DNA of 64,000 nucleotides from Geobacter sp. UBA2189 (lineage in GTDB: Bacteria; Desulfobacterota; Desulfuromonadia; Geobacterales; Pseudopelobacteraceae). Of this stretch, positions 54,060-62,752 are shown in pieces. The position numbers and the translations under genes were made by a program. The notes beneath the pieces were generated by a model. The model searched no databases and was not told the origin of the DNA. It was given only the letters and a program-made list of their open reading frames with translations. The stretch covers positions 294,066-358,065 of the forward strand of contig DCVL01000017.1 of NCBI GenBank assembly GCA_002328035.1, in the 5' to 3' direction. Within the stretch, counting starts at the first letter, position 1. Each line of letters opens with the position of its first letter.

Positions 54060-56828
54060 CTATTTAAACCAGAGATAAACGCTGCCCGCCGCCAGAGCCA
54101 CATTAGCAAGGATCTGGGTAATATCTTTGATTTCTCGCATCCAGGCAACTCTCTCGATCTTTTGTGGGACAACAATTGTGTCGCCCGGCATCAATGGGTT
54201 TGACATAAAGCCGCCAAAAGACCAGCTTTTATTTGAATCGCTCCATTTTATTCCGAATGAGGACTGATGACGACTGATTACAGAACCATCCGCCCTTATG
54301 ACGTACATGTCTGATTCCTCTGCATCACGTGTTGCACCACCTGCCTTGTTCAGATAGTCACCAAGCTCTGCAGAATCAGGCATATATATAAAAGAAGTCT
54401 GATTATATACTTGGCCAAGAACATGTACTACACTGGGTTGCTCAGGTATCTCAAGCTCATCATCCCCTTCCATGACAATGTCATAACTGCTTTTCTTGAG
54501 TTCATCCAGTTGAGTCAGATCCATAACTACCCTGCCTTCAGCCTTCAGTTTGCGCATATTATCCAAACTACGGAGCAATCCTTCCAGAGCGGCCTTGGTA
54601 GATTCCAGCTCCTCCTTTGAGGCAGAAAGTGTGGCCATCGAGGCCTGTTTCTGACGGATTTCCCGCTCTGTTCTGATAATGATCTCATCCATACGCTGCT
54701 GCTGCTGTTCTCTAACTGACTTTCGGGTAAACTTTGCTCCAAAAAGATATGCCTTGTCAGTATATCCGCCAGCTCTGGCAATAACAGAACTTAGCTTTTC
54801 ACCTCGGGTAACGGTATATACACCAGGAAATTTCACTTCTCCTTTGATTTTAACCAGTTTATCAGTAGCCTCTTGCCAGTCACTGACTGTGCGAACTATC
54901 AGAACATCATCCTGTTGCAGCTTAAGGTTGTGAAGCGGATCGCCTGCCATGGCTTTACCCAGATCGATAGGCAGGCGACTCCAGGATGCCTTGTCTGTCT
55001 CGATATGAATCCTGCTTAGTTCTGCCTGACCCATAAAGGCAAAGCGTTTTGCACTACCAGCCGCTGTAACCAGATCCCGAACACTCATGCCAGGATAGTA
55101 GTTGTATGTGCCAGGGTTTACTACAGCCCCATTGATAGCAACCTTTGGTTTTTCCTCCATCTCCCAGCGAGAAAAGACCTTTATAGAATCCTGCTCCTGT
55201 AAGAAGATATTGTCAGCTTCACTGCCTGACAGAGCCCTCCTCAAACTTACAGTAAGAAGCTCCCTGCGCCAGTCCGGAGGTGATAAACGGGTGATCTCGA
55301 CCGAATCAAGATATGATTCAGGCAACAATTCCTTGTTTGATGGTATCAGATCTGTCAGTCGCATTCCTTTGCGAAGCTGATATTCTCCAGGTCGTACGAC
55401 ATTCCCTTTAAGAACAACCATCTGCCGGATTGCCTCTTCAACAGAAAACACCTTCACCATGTCCCTATCCTGGATAGTCAAGGGGGAAAGTGTAGCAGGA
55501 ACTCCTGCTTTTGATCCCTGATCAAGAATAATCCGTGAACTGTTGTCAACAATACGTTCAACCTGCACCCTACCGGTAAAGCCGGATGCCGAAACCCCCC
55601 CAGCCATCTTCAGCAGATCTGAAAGTGTTGTATTACCCTTGATTTCATAGATAGCCGGACGCTTGACCTCACCGGCAACAGCAGCCACAGAACCAATAAT
55701 TGGCACAAAGATGGTGTCGCCATTCTGTAGGCGGATATCATTACCTCTATCCCCATAAAGCAGCATATCGTACAGATCCACCTCAGCTACGGTCTGTTTG
55801 CCACGAGTTACCTTCACCGAACGAAGAGAACCGTTACGGGAAGGGCCCCCAGCAGCAGCCAGGGCGTTAATCACAGTACCCATAGCGCTAACAGGGTAAC
55901 GACCAGGATTGTTTACCTCTCCAACCAGATAGACCTGCACCGAACGTAAACGTCCTAATGTCAAATTCATTTCAAAATCTTTATAATACCTGGCCAGTGC
56001 AGCATGTACAGCAGTACGAGCCTGTTCAAAAGGCAGTCCCCATATACGCACAGCTCCAACTCTCGGGATAACAACATCGCCGTTGCGGTCAACAGATAGC
56101 TCAAGGCGCAGATCAATAGCTCCCCAGACGCTTAAATTCAGCTGATCGCCAGGTCCGACTACATACCCTTCATTGTCAGGCATACCTTCAACTGCAGCCA
56201 GTTGAGCTGTATTCTGAAAAAAATCGTAACCAAACTGTTTTAGCTCACGACCTATTGGTGCAGTTTCAATCTTGTCAAGAAGAGTAATAGTCTGTTTTGA
56301 AAACGCTGATTCAATTTTTGACTCCAGCTCTGTCTGTGGCAGCGGAACGGCACGAATTTCCTTGGACTTTGTAACAACCATCTGGTTGAGATCCGTCCCT
56401 GTAACAGTAATATAGTATGGCTGTGAATTTTTTAGATCACGAAGCACAACAGAGTTTTTTGCTCTCACAAATTTTGTAAATATCGGTTTTCCTGATTCCA
56501 GACCGTACATAACAGTATAGTTGATTTCGGTTGAATCAAACTCAGTGGGCAGGTTGTGTACTGTCCATTCAAGCTTGATAAGACCGTCGCCCGGGGTTGC
56601 CCGAACCTGTAACTGAGATGTTTTAGATTCGGATTTTCTTTCTGTTTCGATATTTACAGGCTGTTGCTGAACTCTTCCAGATCCAGTATTTTGTGTATCG
56701 AGCAAGTTCTGAAGTTCAGAAGGGGTGAGCTGAGGTTGAATCTGGTTATTAGTTGGTGCAGCAAAAGCAATGCAGGAACCAAACAAAATAAAAGCAATCA
56801 GTCCAAAGAGTTGTCTAATCATCTGCAT
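54060..56828 (-). CDS. Large SLBB-domain polysaccharide export protein
   Basis: A 922-residue protein with signal peptide, a fibronectin-like segment (about residues 70-165), a Poly_export domain (VVGPGDQLNLSVWGAIDLRL from about 225) and several SLBB repeats (for example VYLVGEVNNPGRYPVSAMG and VVLKGNVVRPGEYQLRKG). A coiled coil lies near residues 710-770, and the C-terminal ILANVALAAGSVYLWF may be an outer-membrane helix as in Wza. It should form the outer-membrane exit channel for an exopolysaccharide. It is much longer than E. coli Wza (about 380 residues). Confidence 0.88.
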   Translation of the reverse strand: MQMIRQLFGLIAFILFGSCIAFAAPTNNQIQPQLTPSELQNLLDTQNTGSGRVQQQPVNIETERKSESKTSQLQVRATPGDGLIKLEWTVHNLPTEFDSTEINYTVMYGLESGKPIFTKFVRAKNSVVLRDLKNSQPYYITVTGTDLNQMVVTKSKEIRAVPLPQTELESKIESAFSKQTITLLDKIETAPIGRELKQFGYDFFQNTAQLAAVEGMPDNEGYVVGPGDQLNLSVWGAIDLRLELSVDRNGDVVIPRVGAVRIWGLPFEQARTAVHAALARYYKDFEMNLTLGRLRSVQVYLVGEVNNPGRYPVSAMGTVINALAAAGGPSRNGSLRSVKVTRGKQTVAEVDLYDMLLYGDRGNDIRLQNGDTIFVPIIGSVAAVAGEVKRPAIYEIKGNTTLSDLLKMAGGVSASGFTGRVQVERIVDNSSRIILDQGSKAGVPATLSPLTIQDRDMVKVFSVEEAIRQMVVLKGNVVRPGEYQLRKGMRLTDLIPSNKELLPESYLDSVEITRLSPPDWRRELLTVSLRRALSGSEADNIFLQEQDSIKVFSRWEMEEKPKVAINGAVVNPGTYNYYPGMSVRDLVTAAGSAKRFAFMGQAELSRIHIETDKASWSRLPIDLGKAMAGDPLHNLKLQQDDVLIVRTVSDWQEATDKLVKIKGEVKFPGVYTVTRGEKLSSVIARAGGYTDKAYLFGAKFTRKSVREQQQQRMDEIIIRTEREIRQKQASMATLSASKEELESTKAALEGLLRSLDNMRKLKAEGRVVMDLTQLDELKKSSYDIVMEGDDELEIPEQPSVVHVLGQVYNQTSFIYMPDSAELGDYLNKAGGATRDAEESDMYVIRADGSVISRHQSSFGIKWSDSNKSWSFGGFMSNPLMPGDTIVVPQKIERVAWMREIKDITQILANVALAAGSVYLWFK

Positions 56829-56981
56829 GTTACCTCGTATAAAATTCTAAAGATTATATATGCTTGAAAACTTTTCTGTTTAAGAATAAAAGCAATTACT
56901 TCCTTATTCGGCCTTAGCCCACCTTCCTGTGCCAAGGGATGAGGCTTGATTCGGGAGAATAACGCCAATCAGCGGCATAAA

Positions 56982-58601
56982 TCAATACTGATACCTTAAT
57001 TCAAATTTAACCAGATGATTGGTGCGATGCGTACCGCCAATCAGATCTACATTCTTGATAGCTTCTATTCCATATAAGGCTTGTGCATCAAAAGATCCAT
57101 ATATTGGCAGCGTCCAATCAATTCGTCCGGCATGTTTTTCCTCGGTTGCCTGACCTGGAAGTCGTCCAAAACTACCTCGGGTGGTGTAGAAATATTCCAG
57201 AGCAAGATTGTTGCGTGCTCCGAACCAGTGAGAGTATCTCAGAAAAAAATCCTCTACTGCGCCACCCTGAGAATGCCCCAGCGGCAGATTATGGTACAAA
57301 TACCCTTGAACCATAGTCCCACTTGTATAAAGTATATTGTTGCCACGGAAATATTCAAAGCGTAGATCGTTCTTACCATCAGACGTCAGCATTGGAATAA
57401 AAAAACCAGCCAGATAACTTTCAACAATTGGCCAGAAGCTGGCAGTGTCTTCACCAGAAAATTCGGCAAAAAACTCGGTATTTCTAAGCGATGGAACCCT
57501 ATAACGAACCTCAAATCCTGCCATTCCGTTTGAATTGTCTGCGCTGGTTCCTCCAAAAATACCATTTAAGTACTGTTTAAGGCTGTTATTCAGTCCGGTT
57601 CCGCCTGCCTGTTTCCCCATATTGAAGCCAATCTCAAGGTCGTCAATCGGCTTACTAATCAGTTTGAGGGCGTAGAACCATGGCTGCCTTTCCTTACCAT
57701 TGGTAACAGTATGATCCAGGCGCGATAATAGCAGCGAATATTTCATATCCCCCAACCAGGAAAGCCAGGCAAAGCTGAATGGTTCAGGGCTGGACAGCTT
57801 TATCATATCCAGATTGCGAGAGTTGTTTGAAAGGGTAATTGCTCCCCGATAGGCCTGTCCCATCCAGTTGCTGTCACGCCCTGCTTCAACTTCAATGGCT
57901 CCGCCACCAAGCTTCAGATAGCCTTTATTCAGAGTCAAAACAGGTTTGTTGTTAAAACGTTCGTACAGGAGTTGAGGTTCTACAAATCCTACCAGATAAC
58001 GGCTTAGATATCCCTCGGCAGCTAAACGCAGTTCAGCATTGTGTCCGTTTCTGTAGATAGTCCCTTCATTGTTTTCAAGTAATGGGGTACCTTCTGTGCC
58101 ATGGTGTTGAACAGGAGAGGGATAAGGGTTACGTGGCCGAAGTCCACGCCCTATGCCGAATACACCGTCATTCCCCGGATCATTGGCCTGACGTTCGTAA
58201 CTGCGAGGTTTTCCATCAAGATAGACATAGCGCAATCTGGCCGAGAGGATCGGATTATAATCAATAAATTTAGGACTTGTCTCATTGCCATAAAGGTTCA
58301 TCTCTCTCGGAATCAGCTCACGCAGATGTTTAATAAATTCTTTTGCAAGAGTTGGTGGTGGAGTTGTCTGATTATTAATAGTCTGTTCTGCTTCGAGTAC
58401 AAGCCTGGCGGCTTCAGCTCTTGAAAATGGTTTAAGACCCTTAACGTCCTTTTTAACTAACCCCATTCCGGACAGTTTTTCCAGATACAGGTAAACAGGG
58501 CTATCCAGTGGTATGTTTGATGATGCAAGCATGGTAGCCGATGCCGGTAGGCTGCTAAAAATTAGCAGGTACAGCATTATAAAAACAGGTCGTAGCGCCA
58601 T
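56982..58601 (-). CDS. Wzi-like capsule assembly protein
   Basis: A 539-residue outer-membrane protein: signal peptide (VFIMLYLLIFSSLPASA), a helical start with DSPVYLYLEKLSGMGLVK, then a beta-barrel rich in aromatic strands with RDSNWMGQAYRG and a C-terminal KFELRYQY ending in an aromatic residue. Wzi anchors or organises capsule at the cell surface. GAGGAACCG precedes the ATG. A truncated copy of its first 25 codons lies at 59825-59900. The 153 bases between this gene and the SLBB gene show nothing recognisable. Confidence 0.83.
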   Translation of the reverse strand: MALRPVFIMLYLLIFSSLPASATMLASSNIPLDSPVYLYLEKLSGMGLVKKDVKGLKPFSRAEAARLVLEAEQTINNQTTPPPTLAKEFIKHLRELIPREMNLYGNETSPKFIDYNPILSARLRYVYLDGKPRSYERQANDPGNDGVFGIGRGLRPRNPYPSPVQHHGTEGTPLLENNEGTIYRNGHNAELRLAAEGYLSRYLVGFVEPQLLYERFNNKPVLTLNKGYLKLGGGAIEVEAGRDSNWMGQAYRGAITLSNNSRNLDMIKLSSPEPFSFAWLSWLGDMKYSLLLSRLDHTVTNGKERQPWFYALKLISKPIDDLEIGFNMGKQAGGTGLNNSLKQYLNGIFGGTSADNSNGMAGFEVRYRVPSLRNTEFFAEFSGEDTASFWPIVESYLAGFFIPMLTSDGKNDLRFEYFRGNNILYTSGTMVQGYLYHNLPLGHSQGGAVEDFFLRYSHWFGARNNLALEYFYTTRGSFGRLPGQATEEKHAGRIDWTLPIYGSFDAQALYGIEAIKNVDLIGGTHRTNHLVKFELRYQY

Positions 58602-58704
58602 CGGTTCCTCACTTTTGTTTGTTAGCTGGCATCAATCAGGTTGCGCGTACCAATATTATGCCGTTCATTGATGCCGGCGAAGATCTGCTGCCGAATCTTT
58701 GAAC

Positions 58705-59700
58705 TCAAAATTGACCTCTCCTGTCAATAGTAGAGAATTTGCCTTTGAACCATTCTGCCGTTTCCCTTAACCCCTCCTCCATCGTAAAAGGAGGTTTCCA
58801 CTCAAGCTCCTGCCGAATCTTTGAGCTGTCTACCGTCAACGTTCCAATCAAACGGTCAGCAGTTGCATATTTACCAGTCAGTTTACCAGCCAGTTTTATC
58901 AAAGGAACAGGAAACGACAACAGCCGTGCCGTGTACCCCATCGCTGAGGCGGTTCTGTAAATAAGCTCCGGTGTCGAAACATCTTCACCATCACTGACTA
59001 AATAGGTTTTTCCGGCCGCATCTGGATGAACCGCGCAGGTTGCCAAGGCATCAACCAGATTGCCGACATAGATCAGGCTGCGTTTGTTTGTGATAGAGGC
59101 AAGAGGCAGAGGTATGCCGCGCTGAATTACCTTCATCATATTAAGAAAATTTGCCTTCACCCCTGGTCCATACACCAGTGTAGGCCTGATAACCACAACC
59201 TCCAAGCCGGTTTCAGCCTCAATTTTACGAATAGCCTGTTCTGCCTCCCATTTGCTGATGCCATATGGATCAGTGGGACAAGTTAAGGAGTCAGGGGTAT
59301 ATGGGTAAAAAGATTCCTCGCCATTTACCTTGATCGAGCTGATGAATACCAGTCTTTTTACACCGGCCTTCGCGGCTTCTTTAGCCAGTTGTGTTGTTCC
59401 ATCTCTGTTTACTTTGCGAAATTCCGTAAGAGGATCAGCGGACGGGTCATCCATGATATGCACACGAGCAGCCAGGTGGATAATGGTGTCAATGCCATTT
59501 AAGGCATGTTTCCATGTAGTATCAGACCCTAATGGCTCTACCACGACAGGTTCGACACCTGTAACAAGTGCCTCTGGTCTTTCAGAAGACAGCAAAGTCC
59601 CTCTGACAAAATAACCTTCTGCAAGAAGCTTATTGCAAAGAAAACTACCAACAAAGCCTGTTGCACCGGTTACAAGAAATCTCTTCAATTGAGTCTCCAA
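58705..59700 (-). CDS. NAD-dependent epimerase/dehydratase
   Basis: A 331-residue extended SDR enzyme with the NAD-binding loop VTGATGFVGSFLCNKL, the VFISSIKVNG strand, and the active-site YGISKWEAEQ; SDR catalytic Ser and Tyr-Lys are present. The C-terminal EWKPPFTMEEGLRETAEWF is typical of UDP-glucose 4-epimerase-like or dihydroflavonol-type reductases in polysaccharide loci. It probably makes a sugar nucleotide for the exopolysaccharide exported by the neighbouring proteins. A 3' remnant of a related gene lies near 63.1 kb. Confidence 0.87.
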   Translation of the reverse strand: METQLKRFLVTGATGFVGSFLCNKLLAEGYFVRGTLLSSERPEALVTGVEPVVVEPLGSDTTWKHALNGIDTIIHLAARVHIMDDPSADPLTEFRKVNRDGTTQLAKEAAKAGVKRLVFISSIKVNGEESFYPYTPDSLTCPTDPYGISKWEAEQAIRKIEAETGLEVVVIRPTLVYGPGVKANFLNMMKVIQRGIPLPLASITNKRSLIYVGNLVDALATCAVHPDAAGKTYLVSDGEDVSTPELIYRTASAMGYTARLLSFPVPLIKLAGKLTGKYATADRLIGTLTVDSSKIRQELEWKPPFTMEEGLRETAEWFKGKFSTIDRRGQF

Positions 59701-59777
59701 AATCTATAATTCAACATTCAAAATTGATGCCCTCGCATCTTCTTTGCCTTATCCAAAGTAAATCAGTATTGTGTCCC
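59701..59777. repeat. Long direct repeat, copy A
   Basis: This 77-base segment and 63924-64000 differ at only about four positions. It contains TTGATGCCCTCGCATCTTCT and runs into the first GTATTGTGTCCCC motif. The two copies bracket the accessory block, and copy B is cut by the window end so the repeat is probably longer. Its opposite strand shares TGCGAGGGCATCAAT with the right end of the MITE-like element at 3888-3902. Confidence 0.7.
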
Positions 59778-59824
59778 CAGAATATACCTAAAGTAAATCA
59801 GTATTGTGTCCCCAGAATATACCT
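59755..59824. repeat. Exact 35-bp tandem duplication of a REP-like sequence
   Basis: The 35 bases 59755-59789 are repeated without change at 59790-59824. Each unit contains CAGTATTGTGTCCCCAGAAT, the motif also present at 61798, 63081 and 63982. The second unit ends directly against the truncated wzi copy, so these repeats mark the breakpoint. The motif resembles repeats that accompany REP-associated Y1 transposases. Confidence 0.75.
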
Positions 59825-59900
59825 CAAGCATGGCAGCCGATGCCGGTAAGCTGCTAAAAATCAGCAGGTACAGCATTATAAAAACAGGTCGTAGCGCCAT
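59825..59900 (-). pseudogene. Truncated 5' copy of the wzi-like gene
   Basis: Bases 59825-59922 match 58526-58623 with about four differences, covering the ribosome site and the first 25 codons of the wzi-like gene (MALRPVFIMLYLLIFSSLPA onward). The reading frame then runs into the 35-bp REP duplication and stops. Only the signal peptide is left, so no functional barrel can be made. It is direct evidence that a second wzi region existed or was duplicated here. Confidence 0.85.
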
Positions 59901-59907
59901 CTGTTCC

Positions 59908-61308
59908 TCACTTTTGTTTGTTTGATGTCGGTTTATCTCTGACAATCAGTGCTTCTGCAGTTTCAGTAAGCAGCCAAACTCCTGTTTTGGGCTGTCCCAC
60001 CCGCTTCAACAGTCCTCTGGTTTTCAGACGTTGTATATATTCTTTCACCGTATCACGGCCAATACTCAGCTTTTCTGCCAACTTTGTTGCGCTAATCCTT
60101 GCATCAGCCTGGAGCAGGCGTAACAAAGTAAACTCAAGTTCAGTTACGAATCCGGTATGGTCAGTGATCGGGGGGGTGATCGGTGGGGTGATCGGGGGGG
60201 TGATCGGGGGGGTGACACGTAACTCAACCTTAAAAAAATCACCCATTTCTTCAAAAGCAAGCGCTAGTTCAGGATACTCCTGTAGATATTCTCTAATGCG
60301 TACATACCCTGTGCCGTACCGCTCAATATCTCCCGCAAGATAGAACATTTCAGCTAACAAACGATTACGCAGTGATGAGACATAGTCATTACGCTTCAGA
60401 TCATCCAACCGGAGCTTGCCGTATAGTTTGCCTGGGTTGGTAATCAGAATACGGTCATCAAACACCTTGATAATAATATCGGAAGGGCTTTTGTAATCAC
60501 GGTGTACGACAGCATTCAGCACTAATTCCCGGAGGGCGGCAAGCGGATACTGCCAGCGTTCTTTCCGCTGTCGGCTCCCGTCAAACAGATACTCAACATT
60601 AATATGCTTTTTTACTATTACCAACGTCTCATCAACAGCAGTCATCAGTGGCGCCCTAATCACCACATCATCAATAATGGTTGCCTCTGATTTAAAACGA
60701 CCGATACGTATGGTAAAATCAGGCTCGCCAAACATTAATTGCGCGGCAATAGCTGGCTTTCCCTCGCGTACCAGTCTAAGTTTGGTCAGATTGGTAGCAA
60801 AATCATCCTGCAGGATAATCCTGCCCTGTTCCTGCACCCGTTGAAAAAATCGTTTAATCAACCGTTCATCAAGCGATGAAAGTGAATCGCGTGATGGATA
60901 ACTGTCATATGAAAGGGAAAGTGATTGTTGCTGCAGATCAATAATCTCTTCCAGCGACATGATATGGTTACTGTTATGCACCCGTTTGTAGTAGCGGTTT
61001 TTACAAGCAATCGGTTTAACGGGAAACTCACTGACCTCAAAAATGAGGATGTTTTTCCCTTCACGATTTTCAATTTGTACTTTGGGGAAAATTTGCGGGT
61101 AGGTCGCCAGCTTAATCTCATTCAGGTATCGCTGAATAGTTTCTGGCCCTGTCTCAACTCCGCACACAACACCGGAATCATCAATACCAATGTACAATAC
61201 ACCACCATCGGTGTTGGCAAACGCAGCCAACGTGATGATTGCCTCCTTGCCAAAAGATCTTTTGTATTCTGTTGTTAACGATTCGAACATCAAATTTGAC
61301 ACTTTCAT
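59908..61308 (-). CDS. AlbA_2/Schlafen-type ATP-binding transcriptional regulator
   Basis: A 466-residue protein. An AlbA_2 domain (AAFANTDGGVLYIGIDDSG near residue 30), an HATPase_c_4-like region (LRELVLNAVVHRDYKSPSD near residue 270) and a C-terminal winged helix (ISATKLAEKLSIGRDTVKEY). Between them four PPIT repeats make a flexible linker. Such proteins are often labelled RecG-like helicases but lack helicase motifs; they are regulators or possibly defence proteins found in accessory regions. The stop codon lies within sequence shared with the leader of wzi. Confidence 0.8.
   Translation of the reverse strand: MKVSNLMFESLTTEYKRSFGKEAIITLAAFANTDGGVLYIGIDDSGVVCGVETGPETIQRYLNEIKLATYPQIFPKVQIENREGKNILIFEVSEFPVKPIACKNRYYKRVHNSNHIMSLEEIIDLQQQSLSLSYDSYPSRDSLSSLDERLIKRFFQRVQEQGRIILQDDFATNLTKLRLVREGKPAIAAQLMFGEPDFTIRIGRFKSEATIIDDVVIRAPLMTAVDETLVIVKKHINVEYLFDGSRQRKERWQYPLAALRELVLNAVVHRDYKSPSDIIIKVFDDRILITNPGKLYGKLRLDDLKRNDYVSSLRNRLLAEMFYLAGDIERYGTGYVRIREYLQEYPELALAFEEMGDFFKVELRVTPPITPPITPPITPPITDHTGFVTELEFTLLRLLQADARISATKLAEKLSIGRDTVKEYIQRLKTRGLLKRVGQPKTGVWLLTETAEALIVRDKPTSNKQK
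60164..60211. repeat. In-frame 12-bp tandem repeat, four units
   Basis: GTGATCGGGGGG is repeated four times (60164, 60176, 60188, 60200), one unit differing by a single base. On the coding strand each unit encodes Pro-Pro-Ile-Thr, giving a linker between the ATP-binding and winged-helix parts of the AlbA_2 protein. Loss or gain of units keeps the frame, but slippage within the G runs would break it. Confidence 0.85.
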
Positions 61309-61761
61309 TCAATATCCGTAATTCAAAATTGATCTACTGATTTTGCCGGACTGCCCACCACGGCTGTTCATTAAAAACTGACGCTCTTCAAGTGACTTTA
61401 TCTTTGTCAGTATCTCAAGGTTGTGCCCCCAGGGTATTTGTGCTACGACCCGTTGCACAAATTGTCCGTCCGTCCAAGTCTCAGCAAACAATCGCATGTA
61501 CTTGAGATTCCGAGACGAAAATCCTTTCATATCCAGAAACTCACGACGCAGGTCATCAGCCAAGCGGTCAACAACCTTAGCCCCCCAACCCTGTTGTTCC
61601 TGTCTACTCAAAATATCTCGGCCAATCTGCCAATACAGAACAATCATCTCGCTGTTGGCAGCAAGAACAGCCCTTTGCTGGGCTGATCGAATTCGCTCTT
61701 TAATCTCTTTGAGCCATTCAATGTAGCCTTCAGGTGATGATGTCAATAATTGTGTATTCAT
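61309..61761 (-). pseudogene. Truncated DUF1016 (YhcG-type) gene, N-terminal part only
   Basis: The first 125 residues (YIEWLKEIKERIRSAQQRAV, YWQIGRDILSRQEQQGWG, SSRNLKYMRLFAETW, IPWGHNLEIL) match the DUF1016 N-terminal domain. Full-length relatives run to about 350 residues with a PDDEXK nuclease domain. Here the family sequence ends after SLEERQF and a short unrelated tail follows before the stop. The nuclease is missing, so this is a remnant. Its tail includes ATTCAAAATTGAT (61321-61333), also present in the long direct repeats. Confidence 0.8.
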
Positions 61762-61785
61762 GCTTGCGTTAACCCTTAACGAGAC

Positions 61786-62505
61786 TTACTTCCCTGTGGA
61801 ATATGTATTGCGTCCCCGGAATACTCTCCCACACAAGACTTTAACGGTTGAATGCAACTTAGGCCTACCAGCCATTTTTCTCCGCATATTGCGACCTGTG
61901 ACAGCTTCTACTTTGTCTAAAAAAGCCTCATCGCCAGCGGGTCGCCCGGTACGGGTCGCAGCGACCACACGCTCGATGCCGCCATCATCAAGACTCAAAA
62001 ACTCTTCCCAATTTCTTACGAGTCCAAATAAATTGCCGTCAGCAACTAATGGATCACTCTCCACCAGTCCAAGATGAAACCGCGTACTTGACCAGGCATA
62101 CTCTCCAGCCTGCTGTGCCATACCGGCGCGGACAGGATTTAACTCTACATAGCGGACGGCAGCCAGCAAATGGTTTTGATCAAGTACACTTGATGAAAAC
62201 CTACCTTGAAAAAGATAACCACGAACCCCCTCAGCGAAGTTTTTCATTCGCGTATACCGACGGTGCGCCTCGCCAAAGGCACGAGCCAACGATTGCTCCG
62301 TATTTGGCACAACAATAAAGTGGACATGGTTGGTCATCAGACACCAGGCAAGAATATCGACACCGTGCCGTTTGCACTCATCAGCAACAAAGGAAAGGTA
62401 GGAAATACGATCATCATCGGAGTTAAAAACGGCCATCGAACGGACACCACGTTGAGTCAGGTGGTGTGGGTATCCAGGCACAACAAGACGTGGGAGACGA
62501 GCCAT
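61786..62505 (-). CDS. REP-associated tyrosine transposase (Y1 family)
   Basis: A 239-residue RAYT-type protein. It begins MARLPRLVVPGYPHHLTQRG, has the HUH motif in TNHVHFIVVP and the catalytic tyrosine in VRYVELNPVRAG. Such enzymes cleave single-stranded REP sequences and are usually domesticated single-copy genes. Its last codons (RGRNTYSTGK) are encoded by the REP-like motif at 61798-61824, so the repeat has become part of the gene. Other REP copies lie on both sides. Confidence 0.88.
   Translation of the reverse strand: MARLPRLVVPGYPHHLTQRGVRSMAVFNSDDDRISYLSFVADECKRHGVDILAWCLMTNHVHFIVVPNTEQSLARAFGEAHRRYTRMKNFAEGVRGYLFQGRFSSSVLDQNHLLAAVRYVELNPVRAGMAQQAGEYAWSSTRFHLGLVESDPLVADGNLFGLVRNWEEFLSLDDGGIERVVAATRTGRPAGDEAFLDKVEAVTGRNMRRKMAGRPKLHSTVKVLCGRVFRGRNTYSTGK
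61798..61824. repeat. REP-like motif at the 3' end of the transposase gene
   Basis: GTATTGCGTCCCCGGAATAC (61805-61824) is a variant of the shared motif and is preceded by GGAATAT, giving a partly palindromic arrangement. It overlaps the last codons of the Y1 transposase. Confidence 0.65.
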
Positions 62506-62507
62506 CG

Positions 62508-62744
62508 TTAATTAATTGGAATAGAACGGTCGTAAAGTGTTTCAGGTGCAATATCTAGATCACCAGGCCAGCATACGGTATCAAGAGCAACATATGCCTG
62601 CATAAAGAGTCGTTCGTCCTGTAATCTTTGGAATATCCCCTTGGTAAGATAAGGTCGCGCATCAAACAATTTCTTTTCACCAGTATTAAACTCAATCTCA
62701 AGGGAAAAGTTATTTTTGGGAATGGCATTAATGACTTTTTCCAT
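62508..62744 (-). CDS. DUF2442 domain protein
   Basis: A 78-residue protein (NFSLEIEFNTGEKKLFDARP, VCWPGDLDIAPETLYDRS) of the DUF2442 family. It usually pairs with DUF4160, and the damaged DUF4160 gene lies just upstream on the same strand, its stop eight bases before this start. The pair is thought to be toxin-antitoxin-like, but neither part has a settled function. GGAGG lies just before the ATG. Confidence 0.8.
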   Translation of the reverse strand: MEKVINAIPKNNFSLEIEFNTGEKKLFDARPYLTKGIFQRLQDERLFMQAYVALDTVCWPGDLDIAPETLYDRSIPIN

Positions 62745-62752
62745 AAAACCTC

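Noticed and set aside
58660..58704. Second 3' scrap of the epimerase downstream of the intact gene
   Set aside because: Only about 15 bases (CTGCCGAATCTTTGA) match and the surrounding frame does not continue the family; too short to claim.
59755..59824. Tandem 35-bp repeat as a minimal CRISPR array
   Set aside because: The units are directly adjacent with no spacer, and no cas gene is present; it is a simple tandem duplication of a REP-like unit.
59908..61308. RecG-like DNA helicase, the label often given to this family
   Set aside because: No Walker A or helicase motifs are visible; only AlbA_2, HATPase-like and winged-helix parts are present.
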